This document shows positions 16,554 to 24,900 of a DNA stretch of 64,000 nucleotides, piece by piece. This stretch comes from Alkalihalobacillus alcalophilus ATCC 27647 = CGMCC 1.3604. Its GTDB lineage: Bacteria; Bacillota; Bacilli; Bacillales; Bacillaceae_D. Numbering within the stretch: the first letter of the stretch is position 1; every line of letters begins with the position of its first letter. The DNA is taken from positions 1 through 64,000 of the forward strand of contig NZ_ALPT02000017.1 in NCBI RefSeq assembly GCF_000292245.2, given 5' to 3'. Under the pieces are notes generated by a model that did no database searches, was not told the origin of the DNA, and was given only the letters and a program-made list of their open reading frames with translations. Position numbers and translations under genes: made by a program.

Positions 16554-16869
16554 TTAGTAAGCCTATCCTTTCTAATTGTTCCTTTGTATAATAATTTTCA
16601 CCTATTTTTTGAAATGAACTTCCCTCTATATTTTCAAAACTTTCCTGTTCATAGAAAAGACCTTGTGCAAATATAGTCCCTACAAATACAATCGCCACAG
16701 CCATTACCATAACTAAAGAAATCTCAATCTCCTTATTCATAAAGGAAGTCCATCTATTTTTCCATGACTTCGGATGTGTTCGGATCGTGACAGCTTGATA
16801 ACTCGTAAAGCGTATTGACGCCATTTCATGATCCATTTGTTTCCTTAATCGCTTTTTCTCGTCCGTCAT
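16543..16869 (-). CDS. Small single-pass membrane protein, putative anti-sigma factor
   Basis: Product of 108 aa: a charged cytoplasmic part (1-48), one membrane segment (about 49-69), and a short outer tail. It overlaps the ECF sigma gene by 44 bp and the large surface-protein gene by 11 bp, the usual place of an anti-sigma factor. It has no cysteine, hence no zinc anti-sigma (ZAS) motif, and its inner part is short. The role is inferred from position and topology. A GGAGG site precedes the ATG. Confidence 0.68.
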   Translation of the reverse strand: MTDEKKRLRKQMDHEMASIRFTSYQAVTIRTHPKSWKNRWTSFMNKEIEISLVMVMAVAIVFVGTIFAQGLFYEQESFENIEGSSFQKIGENYYTKEQLERIGLLNEN

Positions 16870-17410
16870 CCCAAAACTCCTCCTTTAATAAAATCTCTTT
16901 TAAAAGGGCTCTTCCTCTTTTGAGTCTAGCTTTTATCGTATTTTCCTTCGTTTGAATTAACTCGGCAATCTGAGCTATTTTTAATTCATTAAAATAATAT
17001 AGAACAATAACTTCTCGATATTTGATGCCAAGCTTTCCGATCGCGGCTGTTAGTTGTTGATTTTGAGCATTTTGCAATAAACTTTCTTCGGGATACTCTG
17101 ATAATTGTGTCGATTTTATTTGTTTGATTTGTTCAAAAAAATAAGCCACATTATTAAATTTTGACTTACGGAAATGGGAACGACAGTTATTATAGACAAT
17201 GGAGACGAGCCAGCTTTTTAATTTGGTTGGATCTTGTAACTGATCGATTTTTTCATAAGCGATAACAAATGTATCTTGAACCGCTTCCTCTGCTACTTGC
17301 CTGTCTTTCACAAACAAATAGGCGGTTCGTAATAAATAATCGCCATATTCAATCATGAGCTCTTTTAATGCAGCCTCTTCTTTATCTCTCAATCGATTAA
17401 TTAGCCTCAA
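16826..17410 (-). CDS. ECF-type RNA polymerase sigma factor
   Basis: Product of 194 aa. Region 2 is about residues 22-85 (LLRTAYLFVKDRQVAEEAVQ, DTFVIAYEKI, LKSWLVSIVYNNCRSHFRK); region 4 is about 125-180 (KYREVIVLYYFNELKIAQIA, ELIQTKENTIKARLKRGRAL). No extra C-terminal domain. It starts at TTG 17410 behind GGAGGGGAG. It overlaps the next gene by 44 bp and heads a three-gene operon. An ECF-like promoter lies just upstream, suggesting that the factor drives its own expression when the anti-sigma releases it. Confidence 0.92.
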   Translation of the reverse strand: MRLINRLRDKEEAALKELMIEYGDYLLRTAYLFVKDRQVAEEAVQDTFVIAYEKIDQLQDPTKLKSWLVSIVYNNCRSHFRKSKFNNVAYFFEQIKQIKSTQLSEYPEESLLQNAQNQQLTAAIGKLGIKYREVIVLYYFNELKIAQIAELIQTKENTIKARLKRGRALLKEILLKEEFWDDGREKAIKETNGS

Positions 17411-17440
17411 ATTGCTCTCCCCTCCTTTATTGAGCTCTAC

Positions 17441-17473
17441 TTTATAGAGGCAATTTCCTATAAAAAAGTTGCA
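17441..17473 (-). promoter_or_regulatory. Candidate ECF-sigma-dependent autoregulatory promoter
   Basis: On the minus strand, TGCAACTTTTTT (-35-like, with the AAC core typical of ECF promoters) is followed after 18 bp by CTCTATAAA (-10-like). It lies directly upstream of the sigma gene. Assignment is by pattern only. Confidence 0.5.
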
Positions 17474-17668
17474 TACTTTTCTAAAAAGATTTTTATTCCA
17501 AGCAGATCACTTGAATCTCTTCCTCATCTATTGTAAAACGATAATCAGTCATTGAAAATAACCGGCCATAAAGCCATTATGTCTCTTCTAAAATATCAAT
17601 TGCATTTCAGCAGAAAAGCAGTATAATAGTCTTATTAAACCATCACGTTATAGTTAGGGGGTTTTCTT

Positions 17669-18061
17669 GTTGGGGATACGAAATTCAAAATTGGTGAGTT
17701 AGCGGATAAGTCGGGTGTAACAAAACGTACGATTGATTATTATACAAATTTAGGTCTGTTAAAAGTAGAACGTTCTTCTTCTAATTATCGTTATTATGAC
17801 GAGTCACAGTTAGAACGACTGCATTATATTGAAGACTGCAAAGCGAAAGGCATGTCTTTAGAGTTGATAAAAAAAGGCATCTTTGAAAAATTCTCTGAGG
17901 AAGTCGATATTCATGAACTCAGACTAAAGATTCAAAATCTTGAACACGACGTTTCTGAGGTTTTGGGGAAATTGGATTCCTTGAATCAACAAGAAATCAA
18001 ACAGAATATTTCTAAAGAAAGCTTTTCCTTAATTCAATCGTTAATCACGCTTGTTAAATAA
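17669..18061 (+). CDS. MerR-family regulator lacking a canonical in-frame start
   Basis: The frame encodes a full MerR HTH: KIGELADKSGVTKRTIDYYT, NLGLLKVERSSSNYRYYDES and LERLHYIEDCKAKGMSLELI, then a coiled coil with heptads. But from the upstream stop at 17651 no ATG, GTG or TTG occurs in frame before the ATG at 17852, inside the HTH domain. A TTG placed well behind TTAGGGGG (17670-17672) is one base out of frame; one more G in TTGGGG would give TTG GGG GAT ACG in frame. So the gene is frameshifted, or starts at a rare codon, or the sequence is off by one G. A MerR gene (yhdQ) next to a CorC/HlyC gene (yhdP) is also seen in B. subtilis. Confidence 0.72.
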   Translation, partial: VGDTKFKIGELADKSGVTKRTIDYYTNLGLLKVERSSSNYRYYDESQLERLHYIEDCKAKGMSLELIKKGIFEKFSEEVDIHELRLKIQNLEHDVSEVLGKLDSLNQQEIKQNISKESFSLIQSLITLVK

Positions 18062-18121
18062 AGTAAGGGATCATCGTATAAAACGATAGCTGTAGAAAAA
18101 AATAATCATTATGGAGAATCT

Positions 18122-18161
18122 TAAGGAGGTGTAGGTCTTACCTTTTACGTAGGACCACATA
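18122..18161 (+). promoter_or_regulatory. Unusual translation-initiation region: distant Shine-Dalgarno and hairpin
   Basis: AAGGAGGT (18122-18129) is followed by GGTCTTAC ... GTAGGACC, which can pair 7 of 8 bases around CTTTTAC, and then CACATATTG. Folding the hairpin would bring the strong ribosome site close to the TTG start. No start codon is at normal distance from AAGGAGGT. Confidence 0.4.
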
Positions 18162-19496
18162 TTGACCAGTCTGAATTTAATTCTTTTTGTTATTTTAATT
18201 GTTTTAACTGCATTTTTTGTAGCAACTGAGTTCTCGATCGTTAAAGTACGCTCAACCAAAATCGATCAGCTCGTTGCTGAAGGTAATAAAAGGGCGATTG
18301 CCGCTAAGCATGTCACATCGCATTTAGATGAATACTTATCTGCATGTCAACTCGGGATTACAGTAACAGCTCTAGGTTTAGGGTGGATCGGGGAGCCGAC
18401 TTTTGAAGTCATTTTATCGCCACTATTTGACTGGATTGGGGTTCCGGAAGCTTCTCGTCATATTTTAATTGTTGCCGTTGCCTTCTTAATTGTTACGTTC
18501 ATTCACGTTGTTGTCGGTGAGCTTGCTCCTAAAACAGTTGCGATCCAAAAAGCTGAAGCCGTTGCATTATGGTGTGCCAAACCAATTATTTGGTTCTACC
18601 GCTTATTATATCCATTCATTTGGGTTCTAAATGGTGCTGCTCGTATCCTTGTTGGTTTATTCGGTTTAAAACCAGCATCAGAACATGAAATGGCCCACTC
18701 TGAGGAAGAACTTCGTCAATTAATGACAGAGAGTTTTAATAGTGGTGAAATTAACAAAAATGAATTCAAATACGTAAATAATATTTTTGAATTTGACGAA
18801 AGAGTCGCCAAAGAAATTATGGTACCACGAACTGAAATTACAAGCATTTCTATTCATGATTCTATCGATAAAGTATTAAATATTATTAAAAATGGTCGTT
18901 ATACACGATACCCTGTTACAAATGAAGATAAAGATCATATTATTGGTTTTTTAAACGTAAAGGAATTTTTAACAAATCGTATGGATATTCAAGATGATGC
19001 CATTGATATCAATGACTTTGTGAATCCAATCATTCACGTAATTGAAACCATTCATATTCATGATTTATTAGTAAAGATGCAAAAAGAGCGCATTCATATC
19101 GCCATTCTTTTTGACGAATATGGTGGAACCTCAGGCCTTGTAACTGTTGAAGATATTCTCGAAGAAATCGTTGGGGAAATTCGCGATGAATTTGATGAAG
19201 ATGAAATATCTGATGTTCGTCAAATCAGTGATGGTCACTTTATCGTAAACGGGAAGCTTCTATTAGCCGATATTAATACCCTTTTAGATACAACGATTGA
19301 ACATGAAGAAGTTGATACAATTGGTGGTTGGTTCTTAACAAATAAGTTAGACCCAACGGTGGGCTCGACGATTGAATTTGCTGGATATTCATTTATTGTT
19401 CATGAAAGCAACGGTAGGCAAATTCAGTACATTGAAATTAAATCAGTCACCCCTCAAACAGAGCCTCTTAAAGAAGATGAGGATGATTGTAAATAA
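18162..19496 (+). CDS. CorC/HlyC (DUF21-CBS) transporter, MpfA-like magnesium efflux protein
   Basis: Product of 444 aa: DUF21 membrane domain (about 1-190, opening NLILFVILIVLTAFFVATEF and carrying LSACQLGITVTALGLGWIGE), a CBS pair (about 205-335, VPRTEITSIS and FDEYGGTSGLVTVEDILEEI), and a C-terminal CorC domain (about 350-435). Close to B. subtilis YhdP/MpfA, which exports Mg2+. The start is TTG 18162, since the stop at 18150 bars anything further up. A strong AAGGAGGT lies 33 bp upstream with a hairpin between; a weak AGGA at 18151 is nearer. Confidence 0.88.
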   Translation: MTSLNLILFVILIVLTAFFVATEFSIVKVRSTKIDQLVAEGNKRAIAAKHVTSHLDEYLSACQLGITVTALGLGWIGEPTFEVILSPLFDWIGVPEASRHILIVAVAFLIVTFIHVVVGELAPKTVAIQKAEAVALWCAKPIIWFYRLLYPFIWVLNGAARILVGLFGLKPASEHEMAHSEEELRQLMTESFNSGEINKNEFKYVNNIFEFDERVAKEIMVPRTEITSISIHDSIDKVLNIIKNGRYTRYPVTNEDKDHIIGFLNVKEFLTNRMDIQDDAIDINDFVNPIIHVIETIHIHDLLVKMQKERIHIAILFDEYGGTSGLVTVEDILEEIVGEIRDEFDEDEISDVRQISDGHFIVNGKLLLADINTLLDTTIEHEEVDTIGGWFLTNKLDPTVGSTIEFAGYSFIVHESNGRQIQYIEIKSVTPQTEPLKEDEDDCK

Positions 19497-19509
19497 GAAG
19501 GTAAAATTG

Positions 19510-19537
19510 GGTTGCTCTTAATAGGGCAACCTTTTTT
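19510..19537 (+). terminator. Intrinsic terminator of the CorC/HlyC gene
   Basis: Stem GGTTGC(T)C / GGGCAACC around TTAATA, followed by TTTTTT. Confidence 0.85.
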
Positions 19538-19586
19538 GATACATTACAAATTCTGAATATTGTGGTAAGATCATCTAAAAAAGAAA

Positions 19587-20873
19587 GTGGGAAATCACTT
19601 GTCATTGCCTTATATTTATCAAGCTAAATCAAATGAAAATAATGAAGTAACTGGATACCCTGCTTTTGCTCGTATCGTATCAAGACTTCAAGATGTTTTA
19701 TTTGAAAAATATGGTTACGCATTTACTATTTATAGCACGGACAATTCTTTTTATGAACTTTGGACGATATTAGAAGAAGATGTAAAAGAAAATAGTGATG
19801 AGATCGATCATGTTGCCCAAATATTTGAAAAACTCGAAGCGAAAACTTATGAATATGACCGTGAAGGAGAGACCCCACAATTTAAAGTCATCCATTCGGT
19901 TCATAACCATGTTTACGCCTATACAAAAGCTGGGGTTGCTTTTGCGAGAATCCCTGCGTTTGATGAAAATGCGAATATTATGAGCTATAATTGTGTCCTC
20001 GCTAAAAACGATGAGGCGTTAATGAATTTCTTACGTTCAATTAATGAGCGACTTTGGTTAAAAAGCCAAAATGAGGTATTAGTTTTCACTGATACGATGC
20101 ATGGTTTTAACCAAGAGCACCAACCGATTAACCAAGAAATATCACGGGATGATGTTGTCTTAGAGCCGAAAATTAAAGAAGATATTTATGCCGCTCTTGA
20201 TCAGTTTTTTGATGAAGATCGCAGTTTCTTTAAAATGTATAACATCCCTTATAAAAGAGGGATCCTCCTCTATGGACCACCTGGTAATGGAAAAACTTCC
20301 TTAGTAAAAGCGATTGCCAATACAATTAAAGCTCCTGTCGCTTATTGGCAAATTACTGAATATACAAATAGTGATTCCATTTCCACTGTTTTTAGTTCGG
20401 CTAGTCGATTATCGCCAATGATTCTTGTCATTGAAGACATTGACTCCCTGCCTGTTGGAGTCCGTTCCTTTTTTCTAAATACGTTAGACGGAGCTACTTC
20501 CAAAGAAGGGATTTTCTTAATTGGTACAACGAATTATCCAGAAAAAATTGACCCTGGTCTAATGAACCGAGCTGGTCGCTTTGACAGATCATATGAAATT
20601 AGTTTGCCAAATGGAAAAATGAGAAATCAATTTATTCATCAACTCGGCTTCAACCACTTCTTAGAAGAAGATGAAATTTCTCAATTATCAGCGAAAACAA
20701 AAGGGTTTTCTTTTGCCCAAATTAAAGAGCTTTTCGTCAGTGCTGCTTTAGAATGGCATCAGAAGCAAACACTTCATCTCGATGAAATCATTCAAGGTAT
20801 GAAAAAGGAGCATAAAAAAAGCAAACAAGGCGAATGGTGGGATGACCAAGACGAACAGGTCGGTTTCCGTTAA
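19587..20873 (+). CDS. AAA+ ATPase, YjoB/BCS1-like
   Basis: Product of 428 aa. The N-terminal 200 residues are a substrate-side domain without a known motif. The AAA domain has Walker A GILLYGPPGNGKTSLVKAIA (about 226-245), Walker B MILVIEDIDS, sensor-1 FLIGTTNYPEKID and the arginine-finger region MNRAGRFDRSYEI. Domain layout matches Bacillus YjoB, an AAA protein with reported chaperone-like activity. No membrane segment or protease domain. GTG 19587 and TTG 19599 are both possible starts; neither has a strong ribosome site. Confidence 0.85.
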   Translation: MGNHLSLPYIYQAKSNENNEVTGYPAFARIVSRLQDVLFEKYGYAFTIYSTDNSFYELWTILEEDVKENSDEIDHVAQIFEKLEAKTYEYDREGETPQFKVIHSVHNHVYAYTKAGVAFARIPAFDENANIMSYNCVLAKNDEALMNFLRSINERLWLKSQNEVLVFTDTMHGFNQEHQPINQEISRDDVVLEPKIKEDIYAALDQFFDEDRSFFKMYNIPYKRGILLYGPPGNGKTSLVKAIANTIKAPVAYWQITEYTNSDSISTVFSSASRLSPMILVIEDIDSLPVGVRSFFLNTLDGATSKEGIFLIGTTNYPEKIDPGLMNRAGRFDRSYEISLPNGKMRNQFIHQLGFNHFLEEDEISQLSAKTKGFSFAQIKELFVSAALEWHQKQTLHLDEIIQGMKKEHKKSKQGEWWDDQDEQVGFR

Positions 20874-20875
20874 TT

Positions 20876-20926
20876 AAAAAAGTCCTCCTTTTGGTTTAAA
20901 TTTAAAACCTTTTGGGGACTTTTTTC
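20876..20926. terminator. Bidirectional terminator between convergent genes
   Basis: AAAAAGTCC and GGACTTTTTT arms surround an inner pairing of CCTTTTGGTTT with AAAACCTTTTGG; A-run and T-run flank it on either side. It serves the AAA gene (plus) and the CDF gene (minus). Confidence 0.82.
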
Positions 20927-20927
20927 A

Positions 20928-21800
20928 TTATTTGTCAGGTTCTACATGGACATTCACATCAATCGCCCGATGCTTTTCTTTAATAATTTCTTCCACTTTA
21001 TCTGATATTTCATGAGCATCACGTACATCTAGATTGCCATTCACTTCAATGACAATATCAACAACAGAGCTATTGCCATAATACCTCGCCTTTACTTCTT
21101 TGACCGCCTCGACATCATCAACCATTAAGGCTGTTCTCCGGCATTCATCAAGCTCGCTTTTTTCGAACCCATCCGTTAAATAATGAGTTGCATCCTTAAA
21201 AATATCCCATGCAGTTTTGCAAATGACAAAACCAACCAGAACCGCAATCAATGGGTCTAACCAAATAAACCCAAATTGAGCTCCGATTATACCAATTGTT
21301 GCCCCAATACTGACAAGAGCATCGGATAAATTATCTTTAGAAGCAGCTGTAACGGCTTGTGATTTTATCTTCTTCCCAAGGTTACGATTATAACGGTAAA
21401 CAAAAAGCATTACGACAAAACTAAAACCACCGACCCACGCTGCAATTAAATCAGGAGCTTCTTGATTCGGTGCAAATAAGGCTGGAATGGCTCCAATCAG
21501 CACTTGAATCCCGACAACCATAATAATAAAAGAGGCCACTAATGATGCCACAGTTTCAGCTTTCCAATGACCGTACGGATGATCATGATCAGGCGGCTTT
21601 TGTGACATTCTTAAACCGACTAGAACAGCAATGGAAACCACAATGTCTGTCGCATTATTTAAACCATCTGCTTTTAATGCAGCTGAACCAGCATATAAAC
21701 CGACACCTAATTTTAATATCGCTAAAATGAGATAAGCAATGATGCTAATAATAGCCCCACGCTCGCCCTTTTTTAAATCTTTATAACGTTCCTCTTCCAT
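20928..21800 (-). CDS. Cation diffusion facilitator exporter (MneP/MneS-like)
   Basis: Product of 290 aa with six membrane segments. The metal site of TM2 is ALKADGLNNATDIVVS and that of TM5 SKDNLSDALVS (the paired DxxxD sites of CDF pumps). The loop DHDHPYGHWKAE and the C-terminal cytoplasmic domain ending INVHVEP-type strands (here DVNVHVEPDK) complete the family pattern. Length and sequence fit the Bacillus manganese exporters MneP and MneS, but metal choice is inferred. A GAGGAGG site precedes ATG. Single gene. Confidence 0.9.
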   Translation of the reverse strand: MEEERYKDLKKGERGAIISIIAYLILAILKLGVGLYAGSAALKADGLNNATDIVVSIAVLVGLRMSQKPPDHDHPYGHWKAETVASLVASFIIMVVGIQVLIGAIPALFAPNQEAPDLIAAWVGGFSFVVMLFVYRYNRNLGKKIKSQAVTAASKDNLSDALVSIGATIGIIGAQFGFIWLDPLIAVLVGFVICKTAWDIFKDATHYLTDGFEKSELDECRRTALMVDDVEAVKEVKARYYGNSSVVDIVIEVNGNLDVRDAHEISDKVEEIIKEKHRAIDVNVHVEPDK

Positions 21801-22111
21801 CCAAAATAAACCTCCTCACTTACTATCAAATATCATAGCAAGCGGTATCCATGTGGGTCTATAGCAACCTTTTTTTGTACTTGAAAACTTATTTTACATA
21901 AGAAAAAAGTTTCCATTAGGAAAAAGTTACAAATTGTATCGTCATATAAAGCTTTTTCGAGAAACCATTTCATTATCATGTCCCTTTTTTGAATGAAAAA
22001 ACGTAAAAAAAGAATTTAAAAGATATTTTTAGAGCGCTGTTGATAGAGATTTAGAAGGGAAATTTAGAGGGGCTGACTGAGTTTTTTGAGAACAAGTCTG
22101 AAGCTAACTGC

Positions 22112-22171
22112 CTTTCTTTTTACTTTCTTTTTACTTTTTTTTACTTTCTTTTTACTTTCTTTTTACTTTCC
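22112..22171. repeat. Simple sequence repeat, 11-bp unit CTTTCTTTTTA
   Basis: Five units of CTTTCTTTTTA, the middle one altered to CTTTTTTTTA, then CTTTCC. It lies in the gap 21801-22186 just downstream of the VanZ gene. The remainder of that gap is A/T-rich with no gene visible. Confidence 0.9.
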
Positions 22172-22186
22172 TTCTGACTTTCACCC

Positions 22187-22780
22187 TCATTTACATTCTT
22201 GCCTCTGTGTTAATCTATTTTTTATTCCGTCTGCATATGGCAAGATAACATTTCCTAGATAATATCCCAATATACCTCCTAATGAGTTCAAAATAACATC
22301 ATCAATGTCAACAGTTCGATTCGAAATGTGAGTAAAATATAGGACAAATTGGCCGAATTCGATAACAATAGAAAAGATGAAACTGCCTAATAGAACACTT
22401 TTAAACGTCGTTTTACTAAAAATCAACTTCACTAAAAAACCAAACGGAACTGATAAGAGGATATTTCCAAGTAAATTCCAAATTGCAACACCTCGAATCG
22501 TGCCAATTTGAATTTCTTTTACATAAGTCCAAATCGTATGAAATGGAATCAAATTATACTTTAACGATTCGCTTGGAACCCCATAACTAAACCAACAAAA
22601 ATACGCGATATAGACAAAATAAATAGCGAGCAAGTATTTACTAGCCTCTTTTATAAAAGAAAATGAGTTCATCTTTGAGCGATATTTTTTAAACCAAAGC
22701 CAATAAAAAAAAGAAAATAATAAGAGCGTTGGTAAAACAAAATAAATAAAAACGACAATAAGATCCATGATCAAATACAT
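22187..22780 (-). CDS. VanZ-family membrane protein
   Basis: Product of 197 aa with five hydrophobic segments. VanZ family signature residues are present in order: YNLIPFHTI, then WNLLGNILLSVPFGFLV, then FSIVIEFGQFVL, then RTVDIDDVILNSLGGILGYYLG. VanZ of Tn1546 gives low-level teicoplanin resistance; chromosomal members have no settled role in the cell envelope. ATG follows TGAGGGA. It stands alone; the poly-(CTTTCTTTTTA) repeat follows its stop. Confidence 0.88.
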   Translation of the reverse strand: MYLIMDLIVVFIYFVLPTLLLFSFFYWLWFKKYRSKMNSFSFIKEASKYLLAIYFVYIAYFCWFSYGVPSESLKYNLIPFHTIWTYVKEIQIGTIRGVAIWNLLGNILLSVPFGFLVKLIFSKTTFKSVLLGSFIFSIVIEFGQFVLYFTHISNRTVDIDDVILNSLGGILGYYLGNVILPYADGIKNRLTQRQECK

Positions 22781-22950
22781 AATTTTCCCTCATTTCCAAT
22801 GATACTTTACTAAACATTGGACGACGGAGCTCTTATTATCGTTTTATCGATTTAGTTACCTTTTTTCATTTGATTGTGATGTTCAAACCATTCTCTCACT
22901 CCAGGCCTGTCCTCTAAATAGAAAAGGACTAACTAAAAATCCTCAAACTA

Positions 22951-22985
22951 AAACAACCCACCTAACTCGAGATGAGTTGTTCACA
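22951..22985 (-). terminator. Terminator of the alpha/beta-hydrolase gene
   Basis: Read on the minus strand, AACAACTCATCT pairs with AGGTGGGTTGTT (two G-U pairs) around CGAGTTA, followed by TTTAGTTTG. Confidence 0.7.
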
Positions 22986-22989
22986 TTCT

Positions 22990-23928
22990 CTATTGATGTG
23001 AAAAATAACGCTTTAGCCAACTATTCACCTTATCAACTAATTCAGGGTCTATCGGCTTTTTCACTTGCTTTTTATAATCTTTTAATATGACGTTCATTTT
23101 ATATTCTTTTGATGTCTTTCTTAACATATGTGTTAAATGATTGATAAGATGGGTCTCACACTCGCCTTGTACAAGTGCTGCCACCTCTTGTATTTGCTCT
23201 GGCTTTACTTGAACATCCTTTGTTCCAGTAATCGCTAAAACTGGACACTGAACTTGCTGCAATGCTTTTTTGACATCAAAATCCAGATGCTCTCTTAACC
23301 ATTTTGCCTGGACTTTTCTCCCTTTAAATCGAATAACATCTTCTTCTGATGTTTTTAGTTTCTTTGCTAAATGCTCATTATTAGACTCTAGCTTTTTCGC
23401 TACTTTTAGGAAGCGAACGACCTTTCCTTGAATCCCTTTCATTTCTTCAAGTTCATTTGTCATTTGTTTTCTTTGCCAAGCCATCGCCTCTTCTAAAGAT
23501 TCCGTTAATCCCGCTAACAAAATTAACCCTGACACCCGTTCTCGCGTGTAGACAGCAGGAGCAATCATACATCCTTCACTATGTCCAAGTAAAATAATTT
23601 TAGCTAAGTCTATTTCTTTTTGCTTTTTCGCAAATTGGACGATCGTTATGGCATCTTCAATCAGATCATACAAGCCTGTTTGATAGTAATTGCCATCACT
23701 TTTACCGATACCACGTTTATCATACCTCAACGTTGCATACCCGTTTTCCACTAGCTCATCACTCAAATGATTAAAAACATTCAGCTTCTGCCATGTTGCA
23801 TTTCCATCCCGATCTAATGGTCCACTTCCATGAATCATAATGACTAATGGATGTTTTGCTCTATCGACTTCTGGTATCGTCAACAATGCAGCCAAACCTT
23901 TAATATGAAATTCCCTTTCTCTTTTCAT
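22990..23928 (-). CDS. Alpha/beta hydrolase
   Basis: Product of 312 aa. Alpha/beta hydrolase fold: oxyanion loop IHGSGPLDRDGN, nucleophile elbow LLGHSEGCMIAPAV (Ser is the nucleophile), acid in the strand VLAITGTKDVQV, and the probable catalytic His in NHLTHMLRKT. The start LDRDGN..W resembles acyl peptidase or esterase-like hydrolases (S9/BAAT-type). Substrate unknown. A GGGAGG site lies before the ATG; single gene with its own terminator. Confidence 0.87.
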   Translation of the reverse strand: MKREREFHIKGLAALLTIPEVDRAKHPLVIMIHGSGPLDRDGNATWQKLNVFNHLSDELVENGYATLRYDKRGIGKSDGNYYQTGLYDLIEDAITIVQFAKKQKEIDLAKIILLGHSEGCMIAPAVYTRERVSGLILLAGLTESLEEAMAWQRKQMTNELEEMKGIQGKVVRFLKVAKKLESNNEHLAKKLKTSEEDVIRFKGRKVQAKWLREHLDFDVKKALQQVQCPVLAITGTKDVQVKPEQIQEVAALVQGECETHLINHLTHMLRKTSKEYKMNVILKDYKKQVKKPIDPELVDKVNSWLKRYFSHQ

Positions 23929-24023
23929 CGGTTTCCTCCCAAGTGAAAAAAATCTGCCGTTAAATAGTATGTTTGGATAAACCGAATCATGATTGATATT
24001 AAGTAATTGACTTTTTTAACAAC

Positions 24024-24053
24024 AAAAAAGCAGCCGATCTAAACGACTGCTTT
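24024..24053 (-). terminator. Intrinsic terminator of sigK
   Basis: Minus strand: AAAGCAGTCG / CGGCTGCTTT stem followed by a run of six T. Confidence 0.85.
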
Positions 24054-24057
24054 CCAC

Positions 24058-24780
24058 TTATGAGGCTCCACTATTTCCTTTGCCTTGGCTTTGTTTATAA
24101 AATTCATGAAACAGCTTCATCAACGCTCTTTTTTCGATACGAGAGACATAGCTTCTGGAAATTCCTAAGTCTTTAGCAATTTCTCTTTGAGTCCGTTCTT
24201 CTTCTAGGTCAAGTCCAAAGCGACCGACAATCACTTCTTTTTCACGGGCATCAAGGACGTGAATGTATTCATAAATTTGCTTTTTCTCCATTTTTGTTTG
24301 AATGACATCAACAATATCATCGGCCTCTTCTTGCAGCACATCAATCAAACTAATTTCATTGCCTTCTTTATCCGTTCCAATTGGGTCATGCAAAGAAACA
24401 TCTTTTTTCACCTTTTTTAGTGCTCTCAAATGCATGAGTATTTCATTTTCAATACAACGTGCCGCATAGGTAGCAAGCTTTGTCCCTTTGCCTTCTGAGA
24501 AACTTTCAATCGCCTTTATTAAACCGATCGTCCCAATGGAGATTAGATCCTCGGTATCTTCACGCGTATTTTCAAACTTTTTAACAATATGTGCCACCAG
24601 TCGTAAATTGTGCTCAATCAATTTATTCCTAGCTTCCTCATCTCCCTGCTGCATTAAAGCAAGGTATTTCTTTTCCTCTTCCTTTTTTAATGGCTGTGGA
24701 AAAGCGTTATTTTTCACGTAAGAAACAAAAACGATAACTTCTTTTATAAAATAAGAAACAGCTGCTAATATCGCTGACAC
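24058..24780 (-). CDS. sigK: RNA polymerase sigma-K, mother-cell sporulation sigma factor
   Basis: Product of 240 aa closely matching B. subtilis SigK: pro-sequence end and start of the mature part SYVKNNAFPQPLKK (about 19-32), region 2 LRLVAHIVKKFENTREDTED and LISIGTIGLIKAIESF, region 4 HTH REIAKDLGISRSYVSRIEKR. The first ~20 residues are the hydrophobic pro-peptide removed by SpoIVFB. The gene is continuous, with no skin-type element splitting it. It begins at GTG 24780 after GGAGGTGAG. It directs late mother-cell genes for coat and cortex. Confidence 0.96.
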   Translation of the reverse strand: MSAILAAVSYFIKEVIVFVSYVKNNAFPQPLKKEEEKKYLALMQQGDEEARNKLIEHNLRLVAHIVKKFENTREDTEDLISIGTIGLIKAIESFSEGKGTKLATYAARCIENEILMHLRALKKVKKDVSLHDPIGTDKEGNEISLIDVLQEEADDIVDVIQTKMEKKQIYEYIHVLDAREKEVIVGRFGLDLEEERTQREIAKDLGISRSYVSRIEKRALMKLFHEFYKQSQGKGNSGAS

Positions 24781-24900
24781 AGACTCACCTCCATTATCTC
24801 AATACTATAAGTGTATGTCGATATGGGCTTGGTCGTGTCTGTACAAGTAATTTTTTTGAATGTAAACTAAGAAAAAAACTGAATATCTTTACAGCATTCA

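Noticed and set aside
24058..24780. skin-like element within sigK
   Set aside because: The coding frame is continuous through the usual insertion point.
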